Source of the DNA: Myxococcales bacterium
GTDB lineage: Bacteria > Myxococcota_A > Polyangia > Polyangiales > Polyangiaceae
Assembly: GCA_025359105.1 (NCBI GenBank)
Contig: JANYHK010000008.1
Location: forward strand, 1 to 37,598
DNA length: 37,598 bases
Direction of reading: 5' to 3'
Shown: positions 22,993 to 30,594 of the stretch, one piece after another
How the letters are laid out: every line of letters starts with the position of its first letter
Numbering within the stretch: position 1 is the stretch's first letter
Made by a program: the position numbers and the translations under genes
The notes under the pieces: generated by a model
What the model saw: only the letters and a program-made list of their open reading frames with translations
What the model was told of the DNA's origin: nothing
Database searches by the model: none

Positions 22993-25155
22993 ATGAGCGA
23001 ACGCCGAACGCGTGCGTCGTGGCTTCCCTTGTCCGTCGTCTTCGCGCTCGCGGTCGCCGCCGTTCAAGCGTGCGGCAGTAGCGGCCCTCCTTCCGGATTC
23101 AACGACGGCGACGGTGGCTCGTCAGGATCGTCAGGATCGTCCGGCTCGAGCGGCAGCAGCGGGAGCAGCGGCAACGTCTTCGGCGACGACGGCGGCCTGG
23201 CCGGCCACGTGCTCGGCATCACGCCTGCGACCGCGGCCCTCACGATCACGGACAAGACGAAGTCCGTGCAGCAGGTGTTCGCGGCGACGCTCGACGGCGC
23301 GCCGCTCACGTCGCAGGTGACGTGGTCGCTCGACACGTACGCGGAGGGCAGCATCACCAACGCCGGCACGTTCACGACGACCGGTATCGTCGGCGGCAAC
23401 GTCGCCGTCACGGTCACATGGGGCAAGCTCAAGGCGACGGCGAAGCTCGCGGTCGCCGTCGACATCAAGGAGACCGTGTTGCAGGGGCCCGGCGATCCCG
23501 GCCCTTCGGGTGGCAACGGCGGCGCGCTCGGCGGTCCGCCGCAGCCTGATCCGGGCGGCGTTAACGCGACGAAGATCCTCTACCCCTACGATCAGACCGT
23601 CATGCCGCGCGGCCTCACCGCGCCGCTCCTGCAGTTCAGTCCCGGCAGCATCCCGCCCGAGGACGCGCTCGTCACGATGACGGCGCCGCTCTTCAGCTGG
23701 AAGGGGCTCATCCACGTCCAGGTGCCGGGCACGCCTCAGTTCAGCATCCCGCAGGACATCTGGGACGGCGCCCTTCAGACCGCGGGCGGCACGAAGCTCG
23801 ACGTGTCGGTCACCAAGGCCGCGGCCGGCATCGCGTACGGACCGGCGAAGACGTCGATCATCGTCGCCCCGGCGTCGCTCAAAGGCGCCGTCTACTACAT
23901 GACGTACCAGACGCCGAACAACGGCCTCTACTCCGTGAAGCCCGGCGTGCGGCAGCCGGCCAAGCTCCTCATCCCCGGCTGCGTCGTGTGCCACTCGGTG
24001 TCGGCGAACGGCAGCCGCCTCGCGACGGGCGCCGACCAGGCGGGTAACGCCGCGCAGGCCGGCGTGTACAACGTCGGCGCCGATGGCTCGCAGACGCAGC
24101 TCACGCAATCGCCGGCTGGCCTCGGCGGCGACTCGCGCGGCCTCTCGTTCGCGACGTTCACGCCCGACGGCCAGTTCGTCATGCGCAGCCAGAACAACTT
24201 CTGGGGCGGTGTGAATCAGCAGGCTTGGAAGATCAACGACGTCGCCAAGACGCTCGACCCTGCCACGGTCACCGGGCTCGGCCCCAACGTCGCGGCGCTC
24301 GTCCCGTCGATCTCGCCCGACACCAAGCACTACGCGTTCACGAACGGCCCCGGTGAGACGCCGGCGTTCGGCACGCCGAGCCGCTCGGTGAGCTTGATGG
24401 ATCTGAACGTGAACGCGGCCACGAGCACGCTGGCGTTCTCGAACCGCCAGCTGCTCCTCGACAACGGTGCCAGCGGCGCCGTCACCAAATTCGTGAATTT
24501 TCTTCCGGACCCGAATTTCATCGTCCTGCAAGAGGGGGAGAACTACCTCACCAGCTACGACATGATGCTGCCGACGTGGGGCCCCAACAGCAGCTTCGAG
24601 ACCGCCACGGGGCGCCTCTACATGATCAAGGCGGCGACGAAGGAGCACATCGAGCTCGCGACGCTCAACGCCGGCAACGCGGCGATCGACAAGCAGCGCA
24701 ACTACGAGCCGTTCCCGCTCCCCGTCACCGCCGGTGGCTACTTCTGGATCGTGTTCACGAGCATCCGCGAGTACGGCAACGTCTACCAGGGCGCGGCGGC
24801 GCAGAAGCAGCTCTGGGTCGCGGCGATCTCGACGACCGCGGGGCCCGGCGTCGACCCCAGCCACCCGCCTTTTTACCTCCCGAACCAGTCGAGCACGAAG
24901 AATGAGCGCGGCGCGTGGGCGCTCGAGCCGTGCCACAAGGACGGCCTCACGTGCGAGACCGGCGACGAGTGTTGCAACGGCTTCTGCCGCCCGTCGGATC
25001 CGAACGATCCCAAGTCGCCGAAGGTCTGCCAGCCTCCGCCCGTCGGTAGCTGCTCTCAGACGAGCGAGAAGTGCACCGGCGACGGCGACTGCTGCGACGC
25101 GGCGCTCGGCACGCGTTGCATCGGCGGCTTCTGTACGGTCAAGGGTCCGGCGTAG
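22993..25155 (+). CDS. Large lipoprotein with Ig-like domain, c-haem motif, propeller-like region and Cys-rich tail
   Basis: 720 residues. The signal ends AAVQAC (Cys27). An SSG repeat linker (43-60) follows. An Ig-like (Big_2-type) domain covers about 75-155. Next comes a beta-rich region with one haem-c site, CVVCH at 330-334, inside GCVVCHSVSANGSRLA. PD40-like blades follow (TPDGQFVMRS, SISPDTKHYAFTNG). The last 70 residues are Cys-rich in two similar units (CETGDECCNGFCR and CTGDGDCCDAALGTRC). It is probably an outer-surface lipoprotein that can bind one haem. Function is unknown; similar Cys-rich tails occur in other Polyangiales proteins. Confidence 0.82.
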   Translation: MSERRTRASWLPLSVVFALAVAAVQACGSSGPPSGFNDGDGGSSGSSGSSGSSGSSGSSGNVFGDDGGLAGHVLGITPATAALTITDKTKSVQQVFAATLDGAPLTSQVTWSLDTYAEGSITNAGTFTTTGIVGGNVAVTVTWGKLKATAKLAVAVDIKETVLQGPGDPGPSGGNGGALGGPPQPDPGGVNATKILYPYDQTVMPRGLTAPLLQFSPGSIPPEDALVTMTAPLFSWKGLIHVQVPGTPQFSIPQDIWDGALQTAGGTKLDVSVTKAAAGIAYGPAKTSIIVAPASLKGAVYYMTYQTPNNGLYSVKPGVRQPAKLLIPGCVVCHSVSANGSRLATGADQAGNAAQAGVYNVGADGSQTQLTQSPAGLGGDSRGLSFATFTPDGQFVMRSQNNFWGGVNQQAWKINDVAKTLDPATVTGLGPNVAALVPSISPDTKHYAFTNGPGETPAFGTPSRSVSLMDLNVNAATSTLAFSNRQLLLDNGASGAVTKFVNFLPDPNFIVLQEGENYLTSYDMMLPTWGPNSSFETATGRLYMIKAATKEHIELATLNAGNAAIDKQRNYEPFPLPVTAGGYFWIVFTSIREYGNVYQGAAAQKQLWVAAISTTAGPGVDPSHPPFYLPNQSSTKNERGAWALEPCHKDGLTCETGDECCNGFCRPSDPNDPKSPKVCQPPPVGSCSQTSEKCTGDGDCCDAALGTRCIGGFCTVKGPA
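23119..23172 (+). repeat. Ser-Ser-Gly coding repeat
   Basis: Six consecutive SSG triplets of codons, the first half using nearly identical nine-base units (tcaggatcg) and the second half using diverged codons. It forms the flexible linker after the lipid anchor. Confidence 0.85.
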
Positions 25156-25167
25156 CTCTCGCTTCGT

Positions 25168-25818
25168 TCAGAGCGCGAGGTGCTTGCGCGCTTCGAAGAG
25201 ATCCTTCACGACGACGACGTCGGCGATCGCCTCGAATTCAGCCGGATCGTGCTCGGGGACGGCGATCACGCGCATGCCCGCGGCGCGACCGGCGGCGACG
25301 CCGGCCATCGAGTCCTCGAGGACGACGCACCGGGCCGGGGCGACGGCCAGGCGTGCCGCGGCGAGGAGGAACACGTCGGGCGCGGGCTTGGGGTGGGCCA
25401 CGGCGTCGCCGGTGACGATCGCGTCGAAGAGGTCGTGCAGCGCCAGTCGGCGGAGCACCGCGTCGACGAGGCGCCCGTGCGACGACGACGCGCAGGCGAT
25501 CGGGAGGCGCGGCACGTAGGCGCGCGCCGCCGCGAGGATTTCGGTGCACCCGGGCTTCAGGCTCAGCTCGCCCGCGCGCGCGATGAAGGCATCGACGATC
25601 TCGTCGACCATCGCGACCGGCTCGACCTCGAAGCGGAACACCTCCCCCATCACGCGCAGTGTGTTGAGGAGCCCCTTGCCTACGCACGCCTCGGCGAGCC
25701 CCTCGGTCCAGTCGGCGCCGCGCGCGCGGGCGAAGGCGCGCTCGACCTCGAACCAGAGCGGCTCGCTGTCGACCATCAGCCCGTCCATGTCGAAGAGGAG
25801 CGCGCCGGCTTCGATCAC
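25168..25818 (-). CDS. HAD-superfamily phosphatase (beta-phosphoglucomutase/YniC-like)
   Basis: 216 residues. Motif I is [20 protein letters not shown] with nucleophile Asp10 and acid Asp12. A helical cap follows. Motif II is [11 protein letters not shown], motif III has [13 protein letters not shown], and motif IV is [19 protein letters not shown]. This is the HAD-IA subgroup that includes sugar-phosphate phosphatases such as YniC and beta-phosphoglucomutase. The exact substrate cannot be told. The GTG start at 25818 overlaps the stop of the dienelactone hydrolase gene as GTGA. A longer frame upstream is only a shadow of that gene. Confidence 0.92.
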   Translation of the reverse strand: MIEAGALLFDMDGLMVDSEPLWFEVERAFARARGADWTEGLAEACVGKGLLNTLRVMGEVFRFEVEPVAMVDEIVDAFIARAGELSLKPGCTEILAAARAYVPRLPIACASSSHGRLVDAVLRRLALHDLFDAIVTGDAVAHPKPAPDVFLLAAARLAVAPARCVVLEDSMAGVAAGRAAGMRVIAVPEHDPAEFEAIADVVVVKDLFEARKHLAL

Positions 25819-26651
25819 GACGCGCCGTTCTTCGCGAACCACTCGAGCATGCGCTTCCACGCGTCGTCGGCGGCGGACTTGCGGTAGCTGGGACGGTAAT
25901 CGGCGTTGAATCCGTGCGGCGTGTCCGGGTAGACCACGATGTCGGAGGGGCTCTTCGCCGCGGCGAGCTCGGCTTTCATCATGTCGACGTGCGCGACCGG
26001 GATGCCCGAGTCCGCGCCACCGTAGAGGCCGAGCACCGGCGCCTTCAGCGATTTCGCGAGATCGATCGGGTGCTTCGGCTGCAGCTCGTTGTGCGCGCCG
26101 GAGATGCGCCCGTACCACGCGGCGGCTGCCTTGAGCTTCGGCTGGTGCGCGGCGTAGAGCCACACCTCGCGCCCGCCCCAGCAAAACCCCGTGATTGAAA
26201 GCTTCACCGGATCGCCGTTCGACGCTTTCTTCGCCCACTCCCACGCCGCGTCGAGATCTCCCATCACCTGCGCGTCGGGCACCTTGGTGACGACCTTCTC
26301 GAAGATCTCCGCGATGTCCGTGAGCTTCGACACGTCGCCCTGACGCGCGTAGAGCTCGGGCGCGACGGCGCAGAAGCCGGCCTTCGCGAAGCGGCGGCAG
26401 AGATCGCGCAGGTGCTCGTGGACGCCGAAGATCTCCTGGACGACGAGGACGACCGGGAACTTCGTGCCGGTCTTGGGCATCGCCCGGTACGCGGGCATCT
26501 GGAAGCCGCCCGAGAGGATCTTCACCTCGCCGGCGACGAGGCCCTCGGCGTCCGTCGTGACGGTGTCGGCGCTCACCGGCTGCACCGCGAGGGCGAAGCC
26601 GGCGGCGAGTGAGGTGGTGACGAACGCGCGGCGTGTTGTGGTCTCGCTCAT
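25815..26651 (-). CDS. Dienelactone hydrolase family protein, Tat-exported
   Basis: 278 residues. The N-terminus has a twin-arginine signal (TTRRAFVTT with a hydrophobic stretch ending PVSA). The catalytic triad of the family is visible: Cys157 in GFCWGGR, Asp214 in GGADSGIP, and His246 in [11 protein letters not shown]. Glu73 in [10 protein letters not shown] matches the family's conserved acidic residue. Such enzymes hydrolyse lactones or esters, and a Tat-exported form acts in the periplasm. The ATG start at 26651 lies 94 bases from the divergent hybrid kinase gene, and the HAD gene follows with a 4-base overlap. Confidence 0.92.
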   Translation of the reverse strand: MSETTTRRAFVTTSLAAGFALAVQPVSADTVTTDAEGLVAGEVKILSGGFQMPAYRAMPKTGTKFPVVLVVQEIFGVHEHLRDLCRRFAKAGFCAVAPELYARQGDVSKLTDIAEIFEKVVTKVPDAQVMGDLDAAWEWAKKASNGDPVKLSITGFCWGGREVWLYAAHQPKLKAAAAWYGRISGAHNELQPKHPIDLAKSLKAPVLGLYGGADSGIPVAHVDMMKAELAAAKSPSDIVVYPDTPHGFNADYRPSYRKSAADDAWKRMLEWFAKNGAS

Positions 26652-26745
26652 GGGTGCTTTTCTAGCATCGAGCCGCGCGGAGGACGAGCGGGGGCCTCGC
26701 CCCGCGGTGGTGCCAGGCCGTCGGAAACGGGTAACCTCCTCTTGC

Positions 26746-28818
26746 ATGAAGACGCCGGGGGTTCCTCGGAACGAGGCGGCGCGCCTCGCCGAGCTCCAAT
26801 CGTACGAGATACTCGACACGGATGCAGATGCCGCCTTCGACGCGCTGACCAAGCTCGCCGCGGAGACCATGGGCGTCCCGGTGGCCCTCGTCTCGCTCGT
26901 GGACGCCGACCGGCAATGGTTCAAGTCTCGCCAGGGCCTCGCCGCGACGCAGACCTCCCGCGACGTCTCGTTCTGCGGCCACGTGGTCGCCGAAGGGGTG
27001 CTGCTCGTCGTCCCCGACGCCTTCACCGACTCGCGGTTCGCCGACAATCCCTTGGTCACCGCCGAGCCGCGGGTTCGGTTCTACGCCGGCGTACCGCTGC
27101 GGACGTCGACCGGCGTGGACCTTGGCACCCTGTGCGCGATCGATCACGTGCCCAGGGAGCCCACGCCGAAGCAGATCGAGCTGTTGACGCTGCTGGCCGG
27201 GCTCGTCGTCGACCGGCTCGAGGCGCACCGCAACCAGCGCCACCTGATCTCCGAGCGCGCCGTGGCGGTGGAGAACGCCCGCCGCCTCAACGTCCTCTTC
27301 GCGGCCATGGCCGAAGGGGTCGTCGTCCAGGACGGAGCCGGCGTCATCACCGCTGCCAACGCGTCCGCCGAGCGCATTCTGGGGCTGACCGTCGACCAGA
27401 TCGCCGGACGATCCTCCCTGGACTCGAGGTGGAGGAGCGTCAAAGAAGACGGGTTGCCCTTTCCCGGCGAGGAGCATCCGGCGATGCGCACGCTCCAATC
27501 CGGCGAGCCCTCGCGCGACGTGGTGATGGGAGTCCACAAGCCGGGCGGCGAGCTCACCTGGATCAGCATCAACGCCCTTCCGCTGCGCGGCGAGGACGAG
27601 CAGCAACCTCACGGCGTGGTCACGACGTTCCACGACATCTCCGCGATCAAGGCGGTTCAGGCGGCGACCGAGCGCCTCTCTCGCCAAGAACGGCTCGTGA
27701 CGACGGGAACGCTCGCTTCCGGTGTCGGCCACGAGATCAACAACCCACTCAGCTTCGTCCTCGCGAACCTCGAGTTTGCCATGGACGAGGTTCGCGCGAT
27801 CGGGGGCGGCTCGCCGTCGGCTCGACTCCGCGAGCTGCTCGTGGTCCTCGCCGAAGCGCGGGAGGGTGGCGAGCGGATTCGGAGGATCGTCCACGGCCTA
27901 CGCGCGCTCGCGCGCGAGGAGTCGGAGCCGGTCGCGACCAATCTCGAAGGCGCCGTGGCGATTTCGATAAGCATGGCGGGCCATGAGCTTCGCCAGAAGG
28001 CGACCGTCGTGAAGAACCTCGCCGAGACGCCCCTGGTGCTCGCGGACGAGTCGCGCCTCTCGCAGGTCCTCGTCAATCTCGTCGTCAACGCGGCGCAGGC
28101 GTTCACGAGTCCGGACCCCGAGAAGAATCGAATCACCGTGACGAGCGCTCTCGAGCCCGACGGACGCGTCTCCGTTGCGGTGGCCGACAACGGTCCCGGC
28201 GTGCCCGTGGATCTCCGCCGGAGGATCTTCGACCCGTTCTTCACGACCAAGCCGGTGGGGGTTGGGACGGGGCTGGGGCTCTCGATTTCACAGAGCATCG
28301 TCGCCTCGCTCGGGGGCGAGCTCACCATCGAATCCGAGGAAGGGCGCGGGACGACCTTCCGGGTCTTCCTGCCGGTGGCGCCGGCTGTCGACGGCGGCGA
28401 GGCACCCCCCGTCGACGACACGAGCGGCGCACGCGGCGCGCGGATTCTCATCGTCGACGACGAGCCGGCCATCGTGAACAGCGTGCGACGCTTGCTGGGC
28501 CGTGAGCACCGGGTCGTCGGGCTCACCGACGCGCGCGAGGCGCTGGCGCTCATCGTTGGCGGGGAGCGCTACGACGTCATCTTCTGCGACCTCGTGATGC
28601 CGCACCTCGGCGGCGACGCGTTCTACGAGCGCGTGCGGGCCTTGGCTCCGGCGCTCGCCGATCGCTTCGTCTTCGTCACGGGCGGCGCCACCGACCCTCG
28701 GCTCCAGACCTTCCTCGCGGAGGTGCCCAACGAGCGCATCGAGAAGCCCTTCAGCCTCCAGAATTTGAGGGGGATCGCGCGGCGTTTCGCGGGGACGAGC
28801 ACGGGGCCGGAGCGGTAG
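26746..28818 (+). CDS. Hybrid GAF-PAS histidine kinase with receiver domain
   Basis: 690 residues with no membrane segment, so cytoplasmic. GAF domain about 20-165 ([11 protein letters not shown], then [20 protein letters not shown]). PAS domain about 185-305 ([20 protein letters not shown]). The HisKA helix has phosphoacceptor His329 in [11 protein letters not shown]. The ATPase domain about 415-535 carries [35 protein letters not shown] and the final G2 box. The C-terminal receiver about 560-685 has IVDDEP and phosphoacceptor Asp615 in FCDLVMP, with Lys in EKPFS. The start is the ATG at 26746. It responds to an intracellular signal; no response-regulator gene with a DNA-binding domain lies beside it. 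Confidence 0.94.
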   Translation: MKTPGVPRNEAARLAELQSYEILDTDADAAFDALTKLAAETMGVPVALVSLVDADRQWFKSRQGLAATQTSRDVSFCGHVVAEGVLLVVPDAFTDSRFADNPLVTAEPRVRFYAGVPLRTSTGVDLGTLCAIDHVPREPTPKQIELLTLLAGLVVDRLEAHRNQRHLISERAVAVENARRLNVLFAAMAEGVVVQDGAGVITAANASAERILGLTVDQIAGRSSLDSRWRSVKEDGLPFPGEEHPAMRTLQSGEPSRDVVMGVHKPGGELTWISINALPLRGEDEQQPHGVVTTFHDISAIKAVQAATERLSRQERLVTTGTLASGVGHEINNPLSFVLANLEFAMDEVRAIGGGSPSARLRELLVVLAEAREGGERIRRIVHGLRALAREESEPVATNLEGAVAISISMAGHELRQKATVVKNLAETPLVLADESRLSQVLVNLVVNAAQAFTSPDPEKNRITVTSALEPDGRVSVAVADNGPGVPVDLRRRIFDPFFTTKPVGVGTGLGLSISQSIVASLGGELTIESEEGRGTTFRVFLPVAPAVDGGEAPPVDDTSGARGARILIVDDEPAIVNSVRRLLGREHRVVGLTDAREALALIVGGERYDVIFCDLVMPHLGGDAFYERVRALAPALADRFVFVTGGATDPRLQTFLAEVPNERIEKPFSLQNLRGIARRFAGTSTGPER

Positions 28819-28839
28819 CGAGGCGTGTCTCGACGCGCG

Positions 28840-28864
28840 GGAGCGACTCCTCGAGGGAGGCTCC
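28840..28864 (+). terminator. Hairpin after the hybrid kinase gene
   Basis: GGAGC pairs with GCTCC and, past a two-base GA bulge, CTCC pairs with GGAG around loop TCGAG. It lies 21 bases after the stop and between convergent genes. No T-run follows. Confidence 0.45.
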
Positions 28865-28904
28865 GGCTCACGTACGCGCGTAGCGGCCCGGCACTGGAGC
28901 GGGG

Positions 28905-28925
28905 ACGCGTCAGGTACGCGTCAGG
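28905..28925. repeat. Direct repeat of ACGCGTCAGG
   Basis: Two exact ten-base copies begin 11 bases apart at 28905 and 28916, followed by a partial third unit (TGTCAGGT at 28927). It lies in the gap before the end of the serine hydrolase gene. No function is evident. Confidence 0.6.
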
Positions 28926-28938
28926 CTGTCAGGTCGCA

Positions 28939-30120
28939 TCACCGCGCAGCGAGGCGCTTCACCAGCGCCTCGCCGATCGAGGGCGCGCCGGGCTGCCCCG
29001 GCTCGAACGCGTCCGTCGCGAGGAGCACCGCGACCGCGAGCTTGCGCTCCGGCACGCGCGCGAAGTACGCGCTGTATCCGTCGATGCCGCCCTCGTGCGA
29101 GAACACCGCGCGGCCTGCCTCGCTACGCACGTCCCACCCGAGCGCGTAGCCGCCAGCGCCCGGAGTCAGCATTCGCGCGCGCGTGGCGCCTCGGAGGAGC
29201 GTGCCGTCCAGCGCGCGATCGAACGCGAACAGATCGCGCGCGGTCGAGCGCAGCCCGGCGGCGGCGAACGAGAACGACGGATCCACCGGCGCCGCGAGTG
29301 CGCGGTGACCGTCGGGCGTCGGCGTGTGCCCACGCGCTTCGTCGTCGTCGCGGGGGCCGATCAGCGTCGTGCGCGTCATGCCTGCCGGCCCGAGCACGAC
29401 CGCGCGCAGCGCCTCCTCGTAAGGTCGGCCCGTCACCTTCTCGATCACGAGACCGAGCAGAAAATAGTTCGAGTTCGAGTACGAGAAACGGCTGCCTGGC
29501 GCGAACGCCGGCTTGGCGCGGGCGATGTGCGCCAGGATCTCCGCGGACTCGTGCCGTGCGCCGCGGGTGCGCCGGAGGTCGGGCTCGTCGGTGTAGCTCG
29601 CGAGCCCCGAGGTGTGCGCGAGCAGGTGCTCGATGGTGATGCCGGCGGGGAGCTCCTTCAGGAACGTGCGCGCGCTCGCGTCGAGCGCGAGGTCTCCGCG
29701 GTCGACCAGCGCGAGCACGCACGCGGCGGTGAGCGGCTTGGTGATCGACGCGACCGCGAAGCGCGTGTCCGGCCCGGCGCGGAGCTCGTCGCCATACGCG
29801 CGCGAGAAGGCGAGCAGGCCATCGCGTGCGATCGCGACGACGCCGTGCACGTCGCGCGCGGCAGGCCCCGCGACGACCTCGCCCACCGCGTCTTCGAGGT
29901 CCTTCTGCCGCGCCGCGGACGTGTCACTCGTCGCGGGAGGCGGGGCATGCTCGCCGCGCGCGTCGCCCGTGTCGGGCCCATCGGCGGCCGTCGTGGTGGC
30001 GGTCGCGCGCGAGCAGGCCGGAGCGGCGAGGCAGAAGACGCAGGCGAGGAAGGCGAGGCCGACGAGGTCCAGTCGTGCGAGGCCGAGGAGTCGCCCTCGG
30101 CTCCGCGTCAGTGCACGCAT
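28939..30120 (-). CDS. Serine beta-lactamase-like hydrolase (class C/EstB/PBP4* type), lipoprotein
   Basis: 393 residues. A signal with lipobox-like LAAPAC (Cys36) is followed by a Thr/Ala/Asp linker. The beta-lactamase (class C/PBP) domain has Ser125 in SITKPL with Lys128, and Tyr214 in YSNSNYFLLG. EHLLAHTSGLASY is typical of the fold. HEGGIDGYSAY near the C-terminus takes the place of the KTG box. This family covers D-aminopeptidases, esterases and cell-wall enzymes, so true beta-lactamase activity should not be assumed. The ATG at 30120 sits inside the last 13 bases of the upstream lipoprotein gene, so the two are coupled. Confidence 0.88.
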   Translation of the reverse strand: MRALTRSRGRLLGLARLDLVGLAFLACVFCLAAPACSRATATTTAADGPDTGDARGEHAPPPATSDTSAARQKDLEDAVGEVVAGPAARDVHGVVAIARDGLLAFSRAYGDELRAGPDTRFAVASITKPLTAACVLALVDRGDLALDASARTFLKELPAGITIEHLLAHTSGLASYTDEPDLRRTRGARHESAEILAHIARAKPAFAPGSRFSYSNSNYFLLGLVIEKVTGRPYEEALRAVVLGPAGMTRTTLIGPRDDDEARGHTPTPDGHRALAAPVDPSFSFAAAGLRSTARDLFAFDRALDGTLLRGATRARMLTPGAGGYALGWDVRSEAGRAVFSHEGGIDGYSAYFARVPERKLAVAVLLATDAFEPGQPGAPSIGEALVKRLAAR

Positions 30121-30470
30121 TTCCACTGCGGGCCGGACGCTCGCGCAGGATCCGTGCACGTGCACTGCGCATTGAGCGCGCACTCGCCGGTGTCCTTGAG
30201 CGGCTTGGGATCGGGAAAATTCACGAAGCAGCCCTGCGTGTACGTCTGGGCCGGGACGAGGCCCTGGTAGTAGCCGGCGTCGGGATCGGGTGAGCACGTA
30301 GGCCCGCCCACTGCGCCGGCGTCGCAGTACACCTGCGGCTGCGAGCCGCAAGGGCCGGTGAGCCCTGCGTCCTGCGGGACGGGACCCGACAGCTGCACGG
30401 TCGCGCACGCGGCGAGGGCGACGAGCGCAGCGAGGAGCGCCAACGGGAGGAGCGGGAGGACCGTCTTCAC
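30108..30470 (-). CDS. Small Cys-rich lipoprotein
   Basis: 120 residues from a GTG. The signal ends VALAAC, a good lipobox (Cys22). The mature chain has eight further cysteines (CGSQPQVYC, CSPDPDAGYYQG, GCFVNF, ECALNAQCTC, KCVH), consistent with a disulfide-stabilised domain in the envelope. No family recognised. It is divergent from the TonB receptor gene with a 124-base gap and overlaps the hydrolase gene downstream. Confidence 0.75.
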   Translation of the reverse strand: MKTVLPLLPLALLAALVALAACATVQLSGPVPQDAGLTGPCGSQPQVYCDAGAVGGPTCSPDPDAGYYQGLVPAQTYTQGCFVNFPDPKPLKDTGECALNAQCTCTDPARASGPQWKCVH

Positions 30471-30567
30471 ACGCCTACTCTACGCCTGCCGATCGCGGAG
30501 CGGATCCACGTTTACCAATCGGGCAGGAATGCCCCACCGGGCCTCTTTTCTCGAAGCCGTTGACGAC

Positions 30568-30586
30568 GGTAATACTTAGTTGTACC
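30568..30586. promoter_or_regulatory. 19-bp imperfect dyad, candidate operator
   Basis: GGTAATACTTAGTTGTACC matches its own reverse complement at seven of nine pairs around a central T. It lies in an AT-rich patch between a TTGACG at 30560 and the TonB receptor ATG at 30595. Length and symmetry resemble Fur-family boxes, but the sequence is not a standard Fur box. A repressor bound there would cover the promoter and ribosome binding area. Confidence 0.5.
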
Positions 30587-30594
30587 TAACGGAA

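Noticed and set aside
23131-24936. 601-codon minus-strand open frame
   Set aside because: It is antisense to the haem-motif lipoprotein, of Arg/Val/Asp-biased composition, with no recognisable domain.
26688-26705. GC-rich dyad between the dienelactone hydrolase and hybrid kinase genes
   Set aside because: A 6-bp GC-only stem is expected by chance in this composition, and nothing else supports an operator.
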